A stretch of DNA of 64,000 nucleotides from Polynucleobacter sp. MWH-S4W17 (GTDB lineage Bacteria; Pseudomonadota; Gammaproteobacteria; Burkholderiales; Burkholderiaceae), in NCBI RefSeq assembly GCF_018687535.1, contig NZ_CP061295.1:1550001-1614000 (forward strand), read 5' to 3'. Positions 52,543 to 60,651 of this stretch are shown piece after piece. The position numbers and the translations under genes were made by a program. Position 1 is the stretch's first letter; every line of letters begins with the position of its first letter. Under the pieces are notes generated by a model. The model had not been told where the DNA came from. It made no database searches and worked only from the letters and a program-made list of their open reading frames with translations.

Positions 52543-53082
52543 TTAATTACCTGGTCCAACCAAGGTAATTTCAATACGACGATTCTGTGCACGACCTTCT
52601 GGAGTTGCATTAGAAGCAACTGGATTAGATTCACCCATGCCTTGCGCAGAAATCAAGCTTTGGCTAACGCCCTTACGAATAAGATAGTCAACTACATTAT
52701 CCGCACGCTTTGAAGAGAGGTCCAAGTTTGTAGCAATTCCTTGATTACGTAGCTCGGCTCCGATCGATACATTATCTGTATAGCCACGAACAACCACTTT
52801 TGTATTTTTAAATCCAGAAAGTGTTGGCGCCATTTTTGCTAAAACCTGCTCAGCTTTTGCATTTAAGCGATAGCCACCCTCTGGAAACAAAATTTTGTCG
52901 CGAATAGTAATGCGCAATTCGCCCTGTAATTGACGAATTTCCACCTCATCACCCTGGTAGGCCTGTTGAAGCTGGCTATACGCCTGGTCCAATTGATTGT
53001 ATTTGCCATCAGTAACGCAGGCACTTAAGAGCGCAAGTGCTGTAATAGATAAGGCTATTAATCCATGTTTCGTCAAACTCAT
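52543..53082 (-). CDS. OmpA-family peptidoglycan-associated lipoprotein
   Basis: A 179-residue lipoprotein: LLSAC puts the lipid on C22, a short coiled-coil follows (about 27-57), and the C-terminal OmpA domain spans about 60-175 (ILFPEGGYRLNAKAEQVL, VVVRGYTDNVSIG, SSKRADNVVDYLIRKG, GRAQNRRIEITL). It should tether the outer membrane to peptidoglycan. It starts the run of exported proteins; the promoter lies in the gap shared with ahpC. Confidence 0.92.
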   Translation of the reverse strand: MSLTKHGLIALSITALALLSACVTDGKYNQLDQAYSQLQQAYQGDEVEIRQLQGELRITIRDKILFPEGGYRLNAKAEQVLAKMAPTLSGFKNTKVVVRGYTDNVSIGAELRNQGIATNLDLSSKRADNVVDYLIRKGVSQSLISAQGMGESNPVASNATPEGRAQNRRIEITLVGPGN

Positions 53083-53142
53083 GTCATTTCTCCAAAATCA
53101 GTAAAAAATATGCTTTTAATGGCATTAAGGCCACTATAGCCC

Positions 53143-53162
53143 AAAGGCTCACCCGAGCCTTT
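53143..53162. promoter_or_regulatory. hairpin in the ompA/ahpC divergent gap
   Basis: AAAGGCTC and GAGCCTTT form a perfect 8-bp stem with a four-base loop, 204 bp before the ahpC ATG and 61 bp before the OmpA start. It has no T-run on either strand beyond the stem. In a divergent promoter region this is not an expected terminator, so it could be an operator or the end of a short RNA. The rest of the 284-bp gap is A/T-rich and shows no clear OxyR site. Confidence 0.4.
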
Positions 53163-53366
53163 CAAATACCCATAAAAATGGTTATTTTCTTCAAGAGTCT
53201 TGAAATAACTTGTTTTAAGCAGGCTGGAGACCCTAGAATCAATTATCTATAAATTCGATCATAAATATCAAATTTATTCATTAGACAAATAAACAACTGA
53301 GGTTCAAAATTGCTCTAGTTGTAGTAGTTACTAAAGAAATTGATTAACCAACACTAGGAGCACAGT

Positions 53367-53930
53367 ATGTCCATTATTAATACCGCAGTTCAACCATTCA
53401 AAACCGAAGCTTTCCATAATGGTAAGTTTGTAACGGTTACTGACGAATCCCTCAAGGGCCACTGGTCAGTTCTGATTTTTATGCCAGCAGCATTTACTTT
53501 TAACTGCCCAACAGAAATTGAAGATGCAGCTGAGAACTATGCTGAATTCCAAAAAATGGGTGCTGAGGTTTATATCGTAACAACCGATACTCATTTCTCA
53601 CACAAAGTTTGGCACGAGACTTCTCCTGCTGTTGGTAAAGCAAAGTTTCCGCTCGTTGGCGACCCAACACACACCTTGACAAACGCATTCGGTGTTCATA
53701 TTCCTGAAGCCGGTTTGGCATTGCGTGGCACATTCATCATCAACCCAGAAGGCATCATCAAGACAGCAGAGATTCATTCAAATGAAATCGCTCGTGACGT
53801 TTCTGAAACTTTACGTAAGTTGAAAGCCGCTCAGTACACAGCAGCACACCCAGGCGAAGTATGCCCAGCTAAGTGGAAAGAAGGCGCAGCAACATTGACT
53901 CCATCTTTGGATCTCGTAGGCAAGATCTAA
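53367..53930 (+). CDS. ahpC: alkyl hydroperoxide reductase subunit C (peroxiredoxin AhpC)
   Basis: A 187-residue typical 2-Cys peroxiredoxin. The peroxidatic site is C47 in PAAFTFNCPTEIED, and the resolving cysteine C166 is in GEVCPAKW. It reduces hydrogen and organic peroxides and is re-reduced by AhpF, whose gene follows. Length is the same as E. coli AhpC. A GGAGCACAGT leader gives a good ribosome site. Usually OxyR-controlled, but I could not find a convincing OxyR site upstream. Confidence 0.96.
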   Translation: MSIINTAVQPFKTEAFHNGKFVTVTDESLKGHWSVLIFMPAAFTFNCPTEIEDAAENYAEFQKMGAEVYIVTTDTHFSHKVWHETSPAVGKAKFPLVGDPTHTLTNAFGVHIPEAGLALRGTFIINPEGIIKTAEIHSNEIARDVSETLRKLKAAQYTAAHPGEVCPAKWKEGAATLTPSLDLVGKI

Positions 53931-53945
53931 GTTAAATTAGTAATC

Positions 53946-53972
53946 AATAGACTCTCTTTAAGAGAGTCTATT
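53946..53972 (+). promoter_or_regulatory. ahpC-ahpF intergenic hairpin
   Basis: AATAGACTCTCTT and AAGAGAGTCTATT are perfect 13-base arms with only a T between, so a stem of about 11 bp with a five-base loop, 15 bp past the ahpC stop. It is followed by GGAGAGG, not a T-run. It is likely to stabilise the abundant ahpC message or to end it partly ahead of ahpF. Confidence 0.65.
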
Positions 53973-54030
53973 GGAGAGGACCAGATCCTGCCCAATAGAC
54001 TCACCTAAAAAAATACCCAAGGAAATCATC

Positions 54031-55608
54031 ATGCTCGATACCAATATCAAATCTCAGTTAAAGGTATATTTTGAAAAGATTGTTAGCCCGATCGTTCTCG
54101 TAGCCAGCCTAGATGACAGCGACAGCTCTAAGCAGATGCTTGAGCTCTTAAATGAAGTAGCTGAGCAGTCTGACAAGATCAGCTTAAAAACTGACGGTAA
54201 GAGTGAGCATATTCCTAGCTTTACCGTTAGCAAGACTGATCAAGAAGCACGCATTACCTTTGCCGGCCTACCAATGGGTCACGAGATGACCTCTTTCATT
54301 TTGGCTATTTTGCAGGCCAGTGGCTATCCCGCCAAAGTAGAGCAAGAGGTGATTGATCGCATTACTAGATTGGATGACAAGCTTAGCTTTCAGACCTTCA
54401 TCTCCTTGTCATGCCACAACTGTCCTGACGTTGTCCAGGCCCTGAACTTAATGGCAGCCCTCAATCCAAACGTTACCCATGAAATGGTTGACGGCGCCCT
54501 TTATCAAGGCTTGGTAGATCAATACCAAATCATGGCTGTACCAACTGTGATTCTCAATGGTGAAGTATTTGGTCAAGGCCGTATGAGCGTTGAAGAGATT
54601 GTTGCCAAGCTAGATACTTCAACACCCAAAGAAGAGGCTGCAAAGCTTTCTGCCAAAGAATCCTTTGATGTTTTAGTCATTGGCGGTGGGCCTGCCGGTG
54701 CTGCTGCTGCTATCTACGCGGCACGCAAAGGTATTCGCACCGGCATTGTGGCTGAACGTTTTGGCGGACAGGTCATGGACACTATGGGTATTGAAAACTT
54801 CATTTCTGTAAAAGAAACGGAAGGACCTAAATTAGTGCAAGCGCTCGAGCAACACGTGAAGAGCTATGAAGTCGACATCATGAACTTACAGCGCGCCAAT
54901 GCTTTGCGCAAAACGAATCATGGTCTTGAAGTGGAATTAGCCAACGGTGCAGTTCTGAATAGCAAATCTGTGATCATCAGTACTGGTGCCCGCTGGAGAG
55001 AAATGAATGTTCCTGGCGAACAAGAATACCGCGGCAAAGGGGTTGCTTACTGCCCTCACTGTGATGGCCCTTTATTTAAAGGTAAGCGTGTAGCGGTGAT
55101 TGGCGGCGGTAATTCCGGTGTTGAGGCTGCCATTGATTTAGCGGGTATCGTTAGTCACGTGACCTTAATTGAATTCGATAGTAAGTTGCGGGCTGATGCA
55201 GTATTGCAAAAGAAGATGGCTAGCATGCCAAACGTTACTGTCATTATGAGCGCACTCACCAAAGAAGTATTGGGTGCCAATGGCAAGGTCAATGGCTTGC
55301 GCTACCAAGATCGCACCAACAGCACTGAGAACAATATTGAACTGGAAGGTATCTTTGTACAAATCGGCTTGTTACCAAACACTGATTGGCTCAAAGGCAC
55401 TATTGATCTTTCTAAGCACGGGGAAATTATCATCGACGCAAAAGGTGAAACTTCTTTGCCCGGAGTATTTGCAGCTGGAGACTGCACCACTGTTCCATAC
55501 AAGCAAATCATTATTGCAATGGGCGAAGGTGCTAAAGCTTCTCTAGGAGCATTTGATTACCTCATTCGCTCATCGGTTACCGAGCCAGAAGAAGCGGTTG
55601 CTGCATAA
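54031..55608 (+). CDS. ahpF: alkyl hydroperoxide reductase subunit F
   Basis: A 525-residue flavoprotein. N-terminal tandem thioredoxin-fold domain with CHNC at 128-131; then the FAD domain (GGGPAG, 218-223), the NADH domain (GGGNSG, 358-363) and the redox disulfide CPHC at 341-344. It passes electrons from NADH to AhpC. The start chosen follows AAGGAA; the frame upstream would begin inside the hairpin region. It sits 100 bp after ahpC and ends in its own terminator. Confidence 0.95.
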   Translation: MLDTNIKSQLKVYFEKIVSPIVLVASLDDSDSSKQMLELLNEVAEQSDKISLKTDGKSEHIPSFTVSKTDQEARITFAGLPMGHEMTSFILAILQASGYPAKVEQEVIDRITRLDDKLSFQTFISLSCHNCPDVVQALNLMAALNPNVTHEMVDGALYQGLVDQYQIMAVPTVILNGEVFGQGRMSVEEIVAKLDTSTPKEEAAKLSAKESFDVLVIGGGPAGAAAAIYAARKGIRTGIVAERFGGQVMDTMGIENFISVKETEGPKLVQALEQHVKSYEVDIMNLQRANALRKTNHGLEVELANGAVLNSKSVIISTGARWREMNVPGEQEYRGKGVAYCPHCDGPLFKGKRVAVIGGGNSGVEAAIDLAGIVSHVTLIEFDSKLRADAVLQKKMASMPNVTVIMSALTKEVLGANGKVNGLRYQDRTNSTENNIELEGIFVQIGLLPNTDWLKGTIDLSKHGEIIIDAKGETSLPGVFAAGDCTTVPYKQIIIAMGEGAKASLGAFDYLIRSSVTEPEEAVAA

Positions 55609-55632
55609 CTAATAATCAATTTGCAGCAAAAC

Positions 55633-55656
55633 AAAGGGAGTCTTTCGACTCCCTTT
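55633..55656 (+). terminator. rho-independent terminator of ahpCF
   Basis: AAAGGGAGTC and GACTCCCTTT form a 10-bp stem with a TTTC loop, followed by a TTTCTCTTATT tract on the plus strand. It lies 24 bp past the ahpF stop. Confidence 0.92.
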
Positions 55657-55678
55657 CTCTTATTGAAGTAAATACCTC

Positions 55679-56035
55679 TTACTCTGATTGACCTGGTCTA
55701 GGTGTTTGCCATGGCCAGCGACCATCGATTTCTAATGTGAGTGACCAACTCAAAAAGCAACGAATTAAAACAATGGCGCCCAATACTGCCACACTTGTCA
55801 AGGTTGGGCTGATGGCTACAGTACGGATCACATCCCCCGCAACCAAGACTTCAAGACCAAGGATCAAAGAGCGAACGATCTGAATACGAAAAGTTTTATA
55901 GGCGATATCGGCCGTCTGCGTAATCAGGCCTTTTGCAAAACAGAAGAGGCCCCATAAAACACCGATGGATACTACGGCGACTCCAAGGGCATCCATCACA
56001 TCACTGACATCGCGAATAATTTCAATTTGATTCAT
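55679..56035 (-). CDS. DUF1622 family membrane protein
   Basis: A 118-residue protein with three hydrophobic helices. It reads IIRDVSDVMDALGVAVVSIG, then YKTFRIQIVRSLILGLEVLVAGDVIRTV and GAIVLIRCFLSWSLTLEIDG, the pattern of DUF1622 proteins, whose function is unknown. Starting at this ATG gives the family's usual length; an upstream in-frame ATG would add 18 residues without a ribosome site. It is convergent with ahpF and divergent from the nitroreductase. Confidence 0.8.
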   Translation of the reverse strand: MNQIEIIRDVSDVMDALGVAVVSIGVLWGLFCFAKGLITQTADIAYKTFRIQIVRSLILGLEVLVAGDVIRTVAISPTLTSVAVLGAIVLIRCFLSWSLTLEIDGRWPWQTPRPGQSE

Positions 56036-56143
56036 ATTGCAGTCTTTTGAGATTGAATGCCTACATATTAGCTCGTTTAGCACTAGCACTCGTTATAAAT
56101 TACACTGTCTCACTATTGCTAGATTAAATCCAAGGAAATCAGA

Positions 56144-56779
56144 ATGAGCTTGATTGACAAATTACAGTGGCGCTATGCCACCAAGAAAATGGACTCCACA
56201 AAATCCGTCCCCCAGGAAAAAGTTGAGTTAATACTGGAGGCCATTCGTTTAACTGCCAGCTCTAGTGGATTGCAGCCGTATGAAGTATTTGTAATCACCA
56301 ATAAAGCCATTCGCGAGAAGATTAATGCCATTTCATGGGACCAATCCCAAGTAGTGGATTCTTCTCACTTACTCGTTTTTGCCGCTTGGGATACCTATAC
56401 GGCAGATCGAATCAATCAATCATTTGATATGACTGAGAAGCTGCGCAATTTCAAAAGCGAGGCTGGTGACATCTACCGCCAGAAGCTGCTTAGTGGTTAC
56501 ACCGCAAGAGATGCTGAAACTAATTACACCCATGCTGCAAAGCAAGCTTATATTGGACTTGGTACCGCCCTCATTGCGGCAGCGTACGAGCAGGTAGATT
56601 CGACACCAATGGAAGGCTTTGATGCTGCATCCCTCGATGAAATTCTCAATCTCAAAGCAAAAGGTTTGCGCAGTGTTGTCATGCTGCCGCTAGGCTATAG
56701 AAAGGCTGATGAGGACTGGTTACTTAACTTGAAAAAAGTCAGAAAGCCTAAGGAAGACTTTGTTACTTGGATTGAGTAA
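56144..56779 (+). CDS. NAD(P)H-dependent oxidoreductase, nitroreductase family (NfsB-like)
   Basis: A 211-residue FMN flavoprotein. It opens LIDKLQWRYATKKMDSTKSVP, with the FMN phosphate-binding RYATKK, and has LTASSSGLQPYEVFVI; KAKGLRSVVMLPLGYRKADEDW is the FMN-binding end. NfsB-like enzymes reduce nitroaromatics and quinones with NADH or NADPH. Its own terminator follows. Confidence 0.9.
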   Translation: MSLIDKLQWRYATKKMDSTKSVPQEKVELILEAIRLTASSSGLQPYEVFVITNKAIREKINAISWDQSQVVDSSHLLVFAAWDTYTADRINQSFDMTEKLRNFKSEAGDIYRQKLLSGYTARDAETNYTHAAKQAYIGLGTALIAAAYEQVDSTPMEGFDAASLDEILNLKAKGLRSVVMLPLGYRKADEDWLLNLKKVRKPKEDFVTWIE

Positions 56780-56801
56780 TAAGTAGAAGGATAGAAAAAG
56801 T

Positions 56802-56826
56802 AAAAGCCACCCGAGGGTGGCTTTTT
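56802..56826. terminator. rho-independent terminator (bidirectional)
   Basis: AAAAGCCACC and GGTGGCTTTT form a 10-bp stem with CGAG loop, followed by further T on the plus strand. It separates the nitroreductase gene from the convergent phasin gene and could serve both. Confidence 0.9.
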
Positions 56827-56853
56827 TCACAGCAAAATCAATTGAACAGTTAA

Positions 56854-57426
56854 TTAAGCAGCTTTACGGCTTTTAGCAGCTGGCTTAGCAACAGCGTATT
56901 GACCTTGAATGTTTGCCAAAGCAGCATCAACACTCTTCTCAAAGTTAGCAAATGCGTCAGTTGCAGATGCGCGAACTTGGTCAAACTGTTGGAGTGAAGA
57001 ATCAAATGCAGTTTTGAATGCAGAAACAAAAGCCTCGGAACCAGCAGGAGCTGTCTTAGTAGCCTCTTTAACAAACTTAACCAAATCAGCACGTGCGTCA
57101 TTGATAGAAGCGTCAACTACTTGTGCAACCTCTTTGTTACCGTTACGAACTACTTGGTTTACTTTAGCTTGGTAAGCAGCAGCATATTTAGCGGCTTCTT
57201 GAGCAGCTTCTGGCTGAGCTAATTTAGCTAATTGCTGTGGATCCTTGATTGCCAACAATTGTGAGCTTGTATCTTGAGCAGCAACTAAAGCATCTTTAGC
57301 AGCAGCTTGGTTGATTTCAGCTAATTCTTGAGCGCTTTCAACAGCAACTTGTGCCAAATGTTTAGCAGTTTCGATTGCTTTAGCTTGTGCAGAAGCGAGT
57401 TGGTCGTTTAATTGAGTTTGGAACAT
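56854..57426 (-). CDS. phasin family protein
   Basis: A 190-residue helical protein with phasin features: QLNDQLASAQAKAIETAKHLAQVAVESAQELAEI at the N-terminus and FDSSLQQFDQVRASATDAFANFEKSVDAAL near the C-terminus, followed by a basic PAAKSRKAA tail. It is alanine- and glutamine-rich and lacks cysteine, as PHA granule phasins do. A strong promoter and an AAGGATTAATC leader precede it. It should coat PHA granules together with the paralogue at 45 kb. Confidence 0.92.
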   Translation of the reverse strand: MFQTQLNDQLASAQAKAIETAKHLAQVAVESAQELAEINQAAAKDALVAAQDTSSQLLAIKDPQQLAKLAQPEAAQEAAKYAAAYQAKVNQVVRNGNKEVAQVVDASINDARADLVKFVKEATKTAPAGSEAFVSAFKTAFDSSLQQFDQVRASATDAFANFEKSVDAALANIQGQYAVAKPAAKSRKAA

Positions 57427-57471
57427 GATTAATCCTTTATTTATTAAATGGGTTTTTTATTGCGATGCACC

Positions 57472-57500
57472 ATTTTAAAATCGGTCTTTTGGAATTGCAA
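57472..57500 (-). promoter_or_regulatory. phasin promoter
   Basis: On the minus strand, TTGCAA (57495-57500) and TAAAAT (57472-57477, 5 of 6 matches) are spaced by 17 bp. The start codon is about 46 bp downstream of the -10 box. A short palindrome lies just upstream at 57510-57522. Confidence 0.65.
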
Positions 57501-57509
57501 GATCTTTTT

Positions 57510-57522
57510 GTTGCAAAGCAAC
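57510..57522. promoter_or_regulatory. GTTGC-AAA-GCAAC palindrome upstream of the phasin promoter
   Basis: A perfect 5-bp inverted repeat around AAA, about 10 bp upstream of the -35 box. It resembles the TGC-N3-GCA core described for PhaR repressor sites in other PHA producers. That match is from memory of the motif and needs checking; no phaR gene lies in this window. Confidence 0.45.
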
Positions 57523-57658
57523 ATTTATTTTAAAAACCTTCAATTTCAGGCTTTAAATGAGGTTTTTCAAGGACTTAACTCAGCCCTGAAATAGGGGAAA
57601 AGGCTAAAAATTAGGCCAAATCCCTCTAAAAATGACTGAAATTACCCGCCATTGAAAG

Positions 57659-58354
57659 CTACTTTACCCAGGTCGTAAAGTCCTCAGCACTTACCCTAGG
57701 GGTAATAAAGGTATTCACAATCTCGCTTTTATCGGCATAACCTAGTGCCATACCGCACACAAGCATCTCATTCTCTTGCGCACCAATACGAGGCAGGATG
57801 ATCTTGGCATAGTCATTCCAAGCAGCTTGAGGGCAGGTATCCAAACCCTCACCTCTGGCAGCAACCATCATATTTTGCAGGAACATTCCATAGTCAAGCA
57901 TCGAACCTCTGCCAAGCTCCTTGTCGATAGTGAAGAAGATGCAAACGGGAGCGCCAAATGCCTCAAAGTTTTTTCGATGCTGAGCATGCATCTTATCTTT
58001 ATCGCCTTTAGTAATCCCTAATAAACCATACAAGCCCCAACCGTTTTCACGACGCCTGTCTATATAAGGACTAAGCCATTTAGTGGGGTAATAGTCATAA
58101 GCGGATTGATATTCTTTTGCCAAATCGGGATTGAGTGCAATGTCATCATAAGCAGTGCATACTTTTTTGCATAATTCATCAAGCGCCTTACCCTCTACAA
58201 CATAGGCCTTCCAAGGTTGTGTATTAGTACCCGAGGGTGCACGCGCAGAAATATTGAGTAACTTGAGCACGGCCTCTTTGGAGACGGCATCTTTTGTAAA
58301 CGCCCTTACCGACATACGCGAGGTAATTGCCTCGGCAGCAGTTAATGTCTTCAT
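57659..58354 (-). CDS. nitroreductase family flavoprotein
   Basis: A 231-residue FMN-binding protein. It starts LTAAEAITSRMSVRAFTKDAVSKEAVLKLL and has APSGTNTQPWKAYVV, the family's FMN contact region, and MLDYGMFLQNMMVAARGEGLDTCP. The sequence fits the nitrobenzoate reductase-like group. It lies 15 bp after the OsmC-YcaO gene on the same strand, so it is probably co-expressed. In azole-forming peptide systems a nitroreductase-fold enzyme oxidises azolines made by YcaO; whether that applies here is speculative. Confidence 0.9.
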   Translation of the reverse strand: MKTLTAAEAITSRMSVRAFTKDAVSKEAVLKLLNISARAPSGTNTQPWKAYVVEGKALDELCKKVCTAYDDIALNPDLAKEYQSAYDYYPTKWLSPYIDRRRENGWGLYGLLGITKGDKDKMHAQHRKNFEAFGAPVCIFFTIDKELGRGSMLDYGMFLQNMMVAARGEGLDTCPQAAWNDYAKIILPRIGAQENEMLVCGMALGYADKSEIVNTFITPRVSAEDFTTWVK

Positions 58355-58369
58355 AAAGATTCCTTAGCT

Positions 58370-60571
58370 TTATTTAGGTTTAGCGCTACTAGCTCTTGCC
58401 TTATGTAGCTTCCGATAACTATCGATCAAACGATGATGCCTATCTAACCCCTCTAACCTCATGCTCGTTGGCGTTAAACCGTAGAAACGCACGCTACCAT
58501 CGATTGAACCTAAAACGGCATCCATCCTAGCATCACCATACATACGACGGAAGTTCGATTCATAGTCTGACATCTCTAATTCATCATCTAGGTAAACTTC
58601 AAGGGCAGCATCTAGAGCTTGGTAAAACAATTTACGTTCTACTGTATTGTCGTTGTATTGAAGAAAGGTGCCCACTAACTCATGTGCTTCCTCAAATTGC
58701 TTTAGCGCAAGATGAATCAATAGCTTTAACTCCAAAACAGTAAGTTGGCCCCAAACGGTATTCTCATCAAACTCAATGCCAATTAATGTGGCGATGTCGC
58801 CATACTCATCTAGCTCGTTATTTTCCAAACGATCCAGAAGTGCAATTAAGCTAGCATCGTCTAGTTGGGATAAATTGAGAATATCCTTGCGGAACAGTAA
58901 AGACTTATTAGTGTTATCCCAAATCAAATCTTCAATTGGGTAGATCTCAGAGTAGCCGGGCACTAAGATTCGACAAGCTGTTGCGCCCAGCTGATCATAG
59001 ACAGCTACATAAGCCTCCTTGCCAATCTGTTTCAGAATACCGAACAAAGTTTGGGCTTCTTTAATATTCGAATCCTCACCCTTGCTAGAGAAATCCCACT
59101 CTACAAATTCATAATCTGATTTGGCGCTGAAGAAACGCCAGGATACAATGCCGCTGGAATCAATAAAGTGTTCAACAAAGTTATTGGGCTCAGTCACCGC
59201 CTCGCTGGCAAAGGTAGGTGGGGGCAAATCATTCAGACCTTCTAAGCTGCGACCTTGCAATAACTCAGTCAAGCTTCTTTCTAGTGCAACCTCAAGGCTT
59301 GGATGTGCGCCAAATGAGGCAAAGACGCCACCTGTTCTTGGGTTCATTAAGGTAACGCACATCACTGGATAGATGCCACCCAGAGATGCATCTTTAACTA
59401 ATACTGGGAAGCCCTGCTCCTCCAGGCTCTGAATGCCAGCCAGAATGCCGGGATACTTCGCGAGTACTTCTTGCGGTACATCCGGCAATGCAATTTCGCT
59501 TTCTAGAATTTCACGCTTTACTGCTCGCTCAAAAATCTCTGACAAGCACTGCACCTGGGCTTCGGCTAAGGTATTGCCAGCGCTCATCCCATTGCTGACG
59601 AATAGATTCTCAATCAGATTGGATGGAAAATACACAGTCTCGCCATCAGATTGCCGTATATAGGGCAATGAGCAGATACCACGCTCTACATTACCGGAAT
59701 TGGTATCCACTAGATGCGAAGCCTTTAGCTCTCCATCTGGGTTATAAATGTTTTGAGAGTATTCATCCAAAATTTCAGTGGGCAATGCATCTTTCTTGCC
59801 AGGTTTAAACCAACGCTCATTGGGGTAATGCACAAACTCTGCATTAGCAATATCCTCACCCCAGTAAGCGCCGGCATAGAAATGGTTATTACTCAAGCGC
59901 TCGATATATTCGCCCAAAGCAGAAGCTAAAGCACTTTCTTTGGTTGCGCCCTTACCATTGGTAAAGCACATCGGGGAGTGCGCATCACGTATATGCAATG
60001 ACCATACATTCGGAATCAGGTTGCGCCATGAAGCGATTTCGATCTTAATTCCTAGATTTGCCAAAAGACTCGACATATTGGCAATGGTTTGCTCCAGGGG
60101 TAGATCTTTACCCAGAATATGAGTACTAGTGCTAACGTCAGGCCTTAAGGTCAATAGACTTTGGGCATCAGCGTCAAGATTGGCAACTTGCTCGATAACA
60201 AAATCGGGGCCTTCCTGAACCACCTTCTTAACCGTACAACGCTCAATTGAGCGCAGAATACCTTGTCGATCAGTTGCTGAAATATCGGTCGGCAACTCAA
60301 CTTGAATTTTAAAGATTTGTTTGTAGCGATTCTCTGGATCAACAATATTGTTTTGTGAGAGGCGAATATTCTCAGTAGAAATATTACGGGTTTCACAGTA
60401 CAGCTTTACAAAGTAAGCTGCGCATAAAGCAGATGAGGCTAAGAAGTAATCAAAAGGTCCTGGTGCAGAACCATCACCCTTATATCGAATAGGCTGGTCA
60501 GCAATTACTGTGAAGTCATCGAACTTTGCTTCTAAACGAAGCTTATCGAGAAAGTTGACTTTAATTTCCAT
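58370..60571 (-). CDS. OsmC-YcaO fusion protein (E. coli YcaO type)
   Basis: A 733-residue two-domain protein. Residues 1-140 are an OsmC/Ohr fold: PGPFDYFLASSALCAAYFVK with C50 and IERCTVKK with C112, the pair that OsmC peroxidases use. Residues about 155-733 match E. coli YcaO: PNVWSLHIRDAHSPMCFTNGKGATKESALASALGEYIERL carries ATP/Mg-binding acidic residues (E221, E224), and ISEIFERAVK-type sequence LSEIFERAVKREIL the second set; FIDSSGIVSW and LVPGYSEIYPIEDL follow. YcaO enzymes phosphorylate a backbone amide; E. coli YcaO has a link to ribosomal protein S12 methylthiolation. Most YcaO proteins lack the OsmC domain. Confidence 0.92.
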   Translation of the reverse strand: MEIKVNFLDKLRLEAKFDDFTVIADQPIRYKGDGSAPGPFDYFLASSALCAAYFVKLYCETRNISTENIRLSQNNIVDPENRYKQIFKIQVELPTDISATDRQGILRSIERCTVKKVVQEGPDFVIEQVANLDADAQSLLTLRPDVSTSTHILGKDLPLEQTIANMSSLLANLGIKIEIASWRNLIPNVWSLHIRDAHSPMCFTNGKGATKESALASALGEYIERLSNNHFYAGAYWGEDIANAEFVHYPNERWFKPGKKDALPTEILDEYSQNIYNPDGELKASHLVDTNSGNVERGICSLPYIRQSDGETVYFPSNLIENLFVSNGMSAGNTLAEAQVQCLSEIFERAVKREILESEIALPDVPQEVLAKYPGILAGIQSLEEQGFPVLVKDASLGGIYPVMCVTLMNPRTGGVFASFGAHPSLEVALERSLTELLQGRSLEGLNDLPPPTFASEAVTEPNNFVEHFIDSSGIVSWRFFSAKSDYEFVEWDFSSKGEDSNIKEAQTLFGILKQIGKEAYVAVYDQLGATACRILVPGYSEIYPIEDLIWDNTNKSLLFRKDILNLSQLDDASLIALLDRLENNELDEYGDIATLIGIEFDENTVWGQLTVLELKLLIHLALKQFEEAHELVGTFLQYNDNTVERKLFYQALDAALEVYLDDELEMSDYESNFRRMYGDARMDAVLGSIDGSVRFYGLTPTSMRLEGLDRHHRLIDSYRKLHKARASSAKPK

Positions 60572-60651
60572 GGGGATGATTCCAAAATAGCGAAAAAAAT
60601 GTTGTGAACACCATTATCCATCCCAACGCCATCTGCAGAATGTCTTAAAAG

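Noticed and set aside
53230..53366. Possible OxyR site in front of ahpC
   Set aside because: The ATAG/CTAT spacing was tested around the CTAT at 53248 and only one quarter-site fits; other quarters match at two of four bases or fewer.
57659..60571. Thiazole/oxazole-modified peptide (TOMM) gene cluster
   Set aside because: The YcaO matches the E. coli-type and not the TOMM type, there is no E1-like partner, no short precursor-like frame with a Cys/Ser/Thr-rich tail and no export gene nearby.
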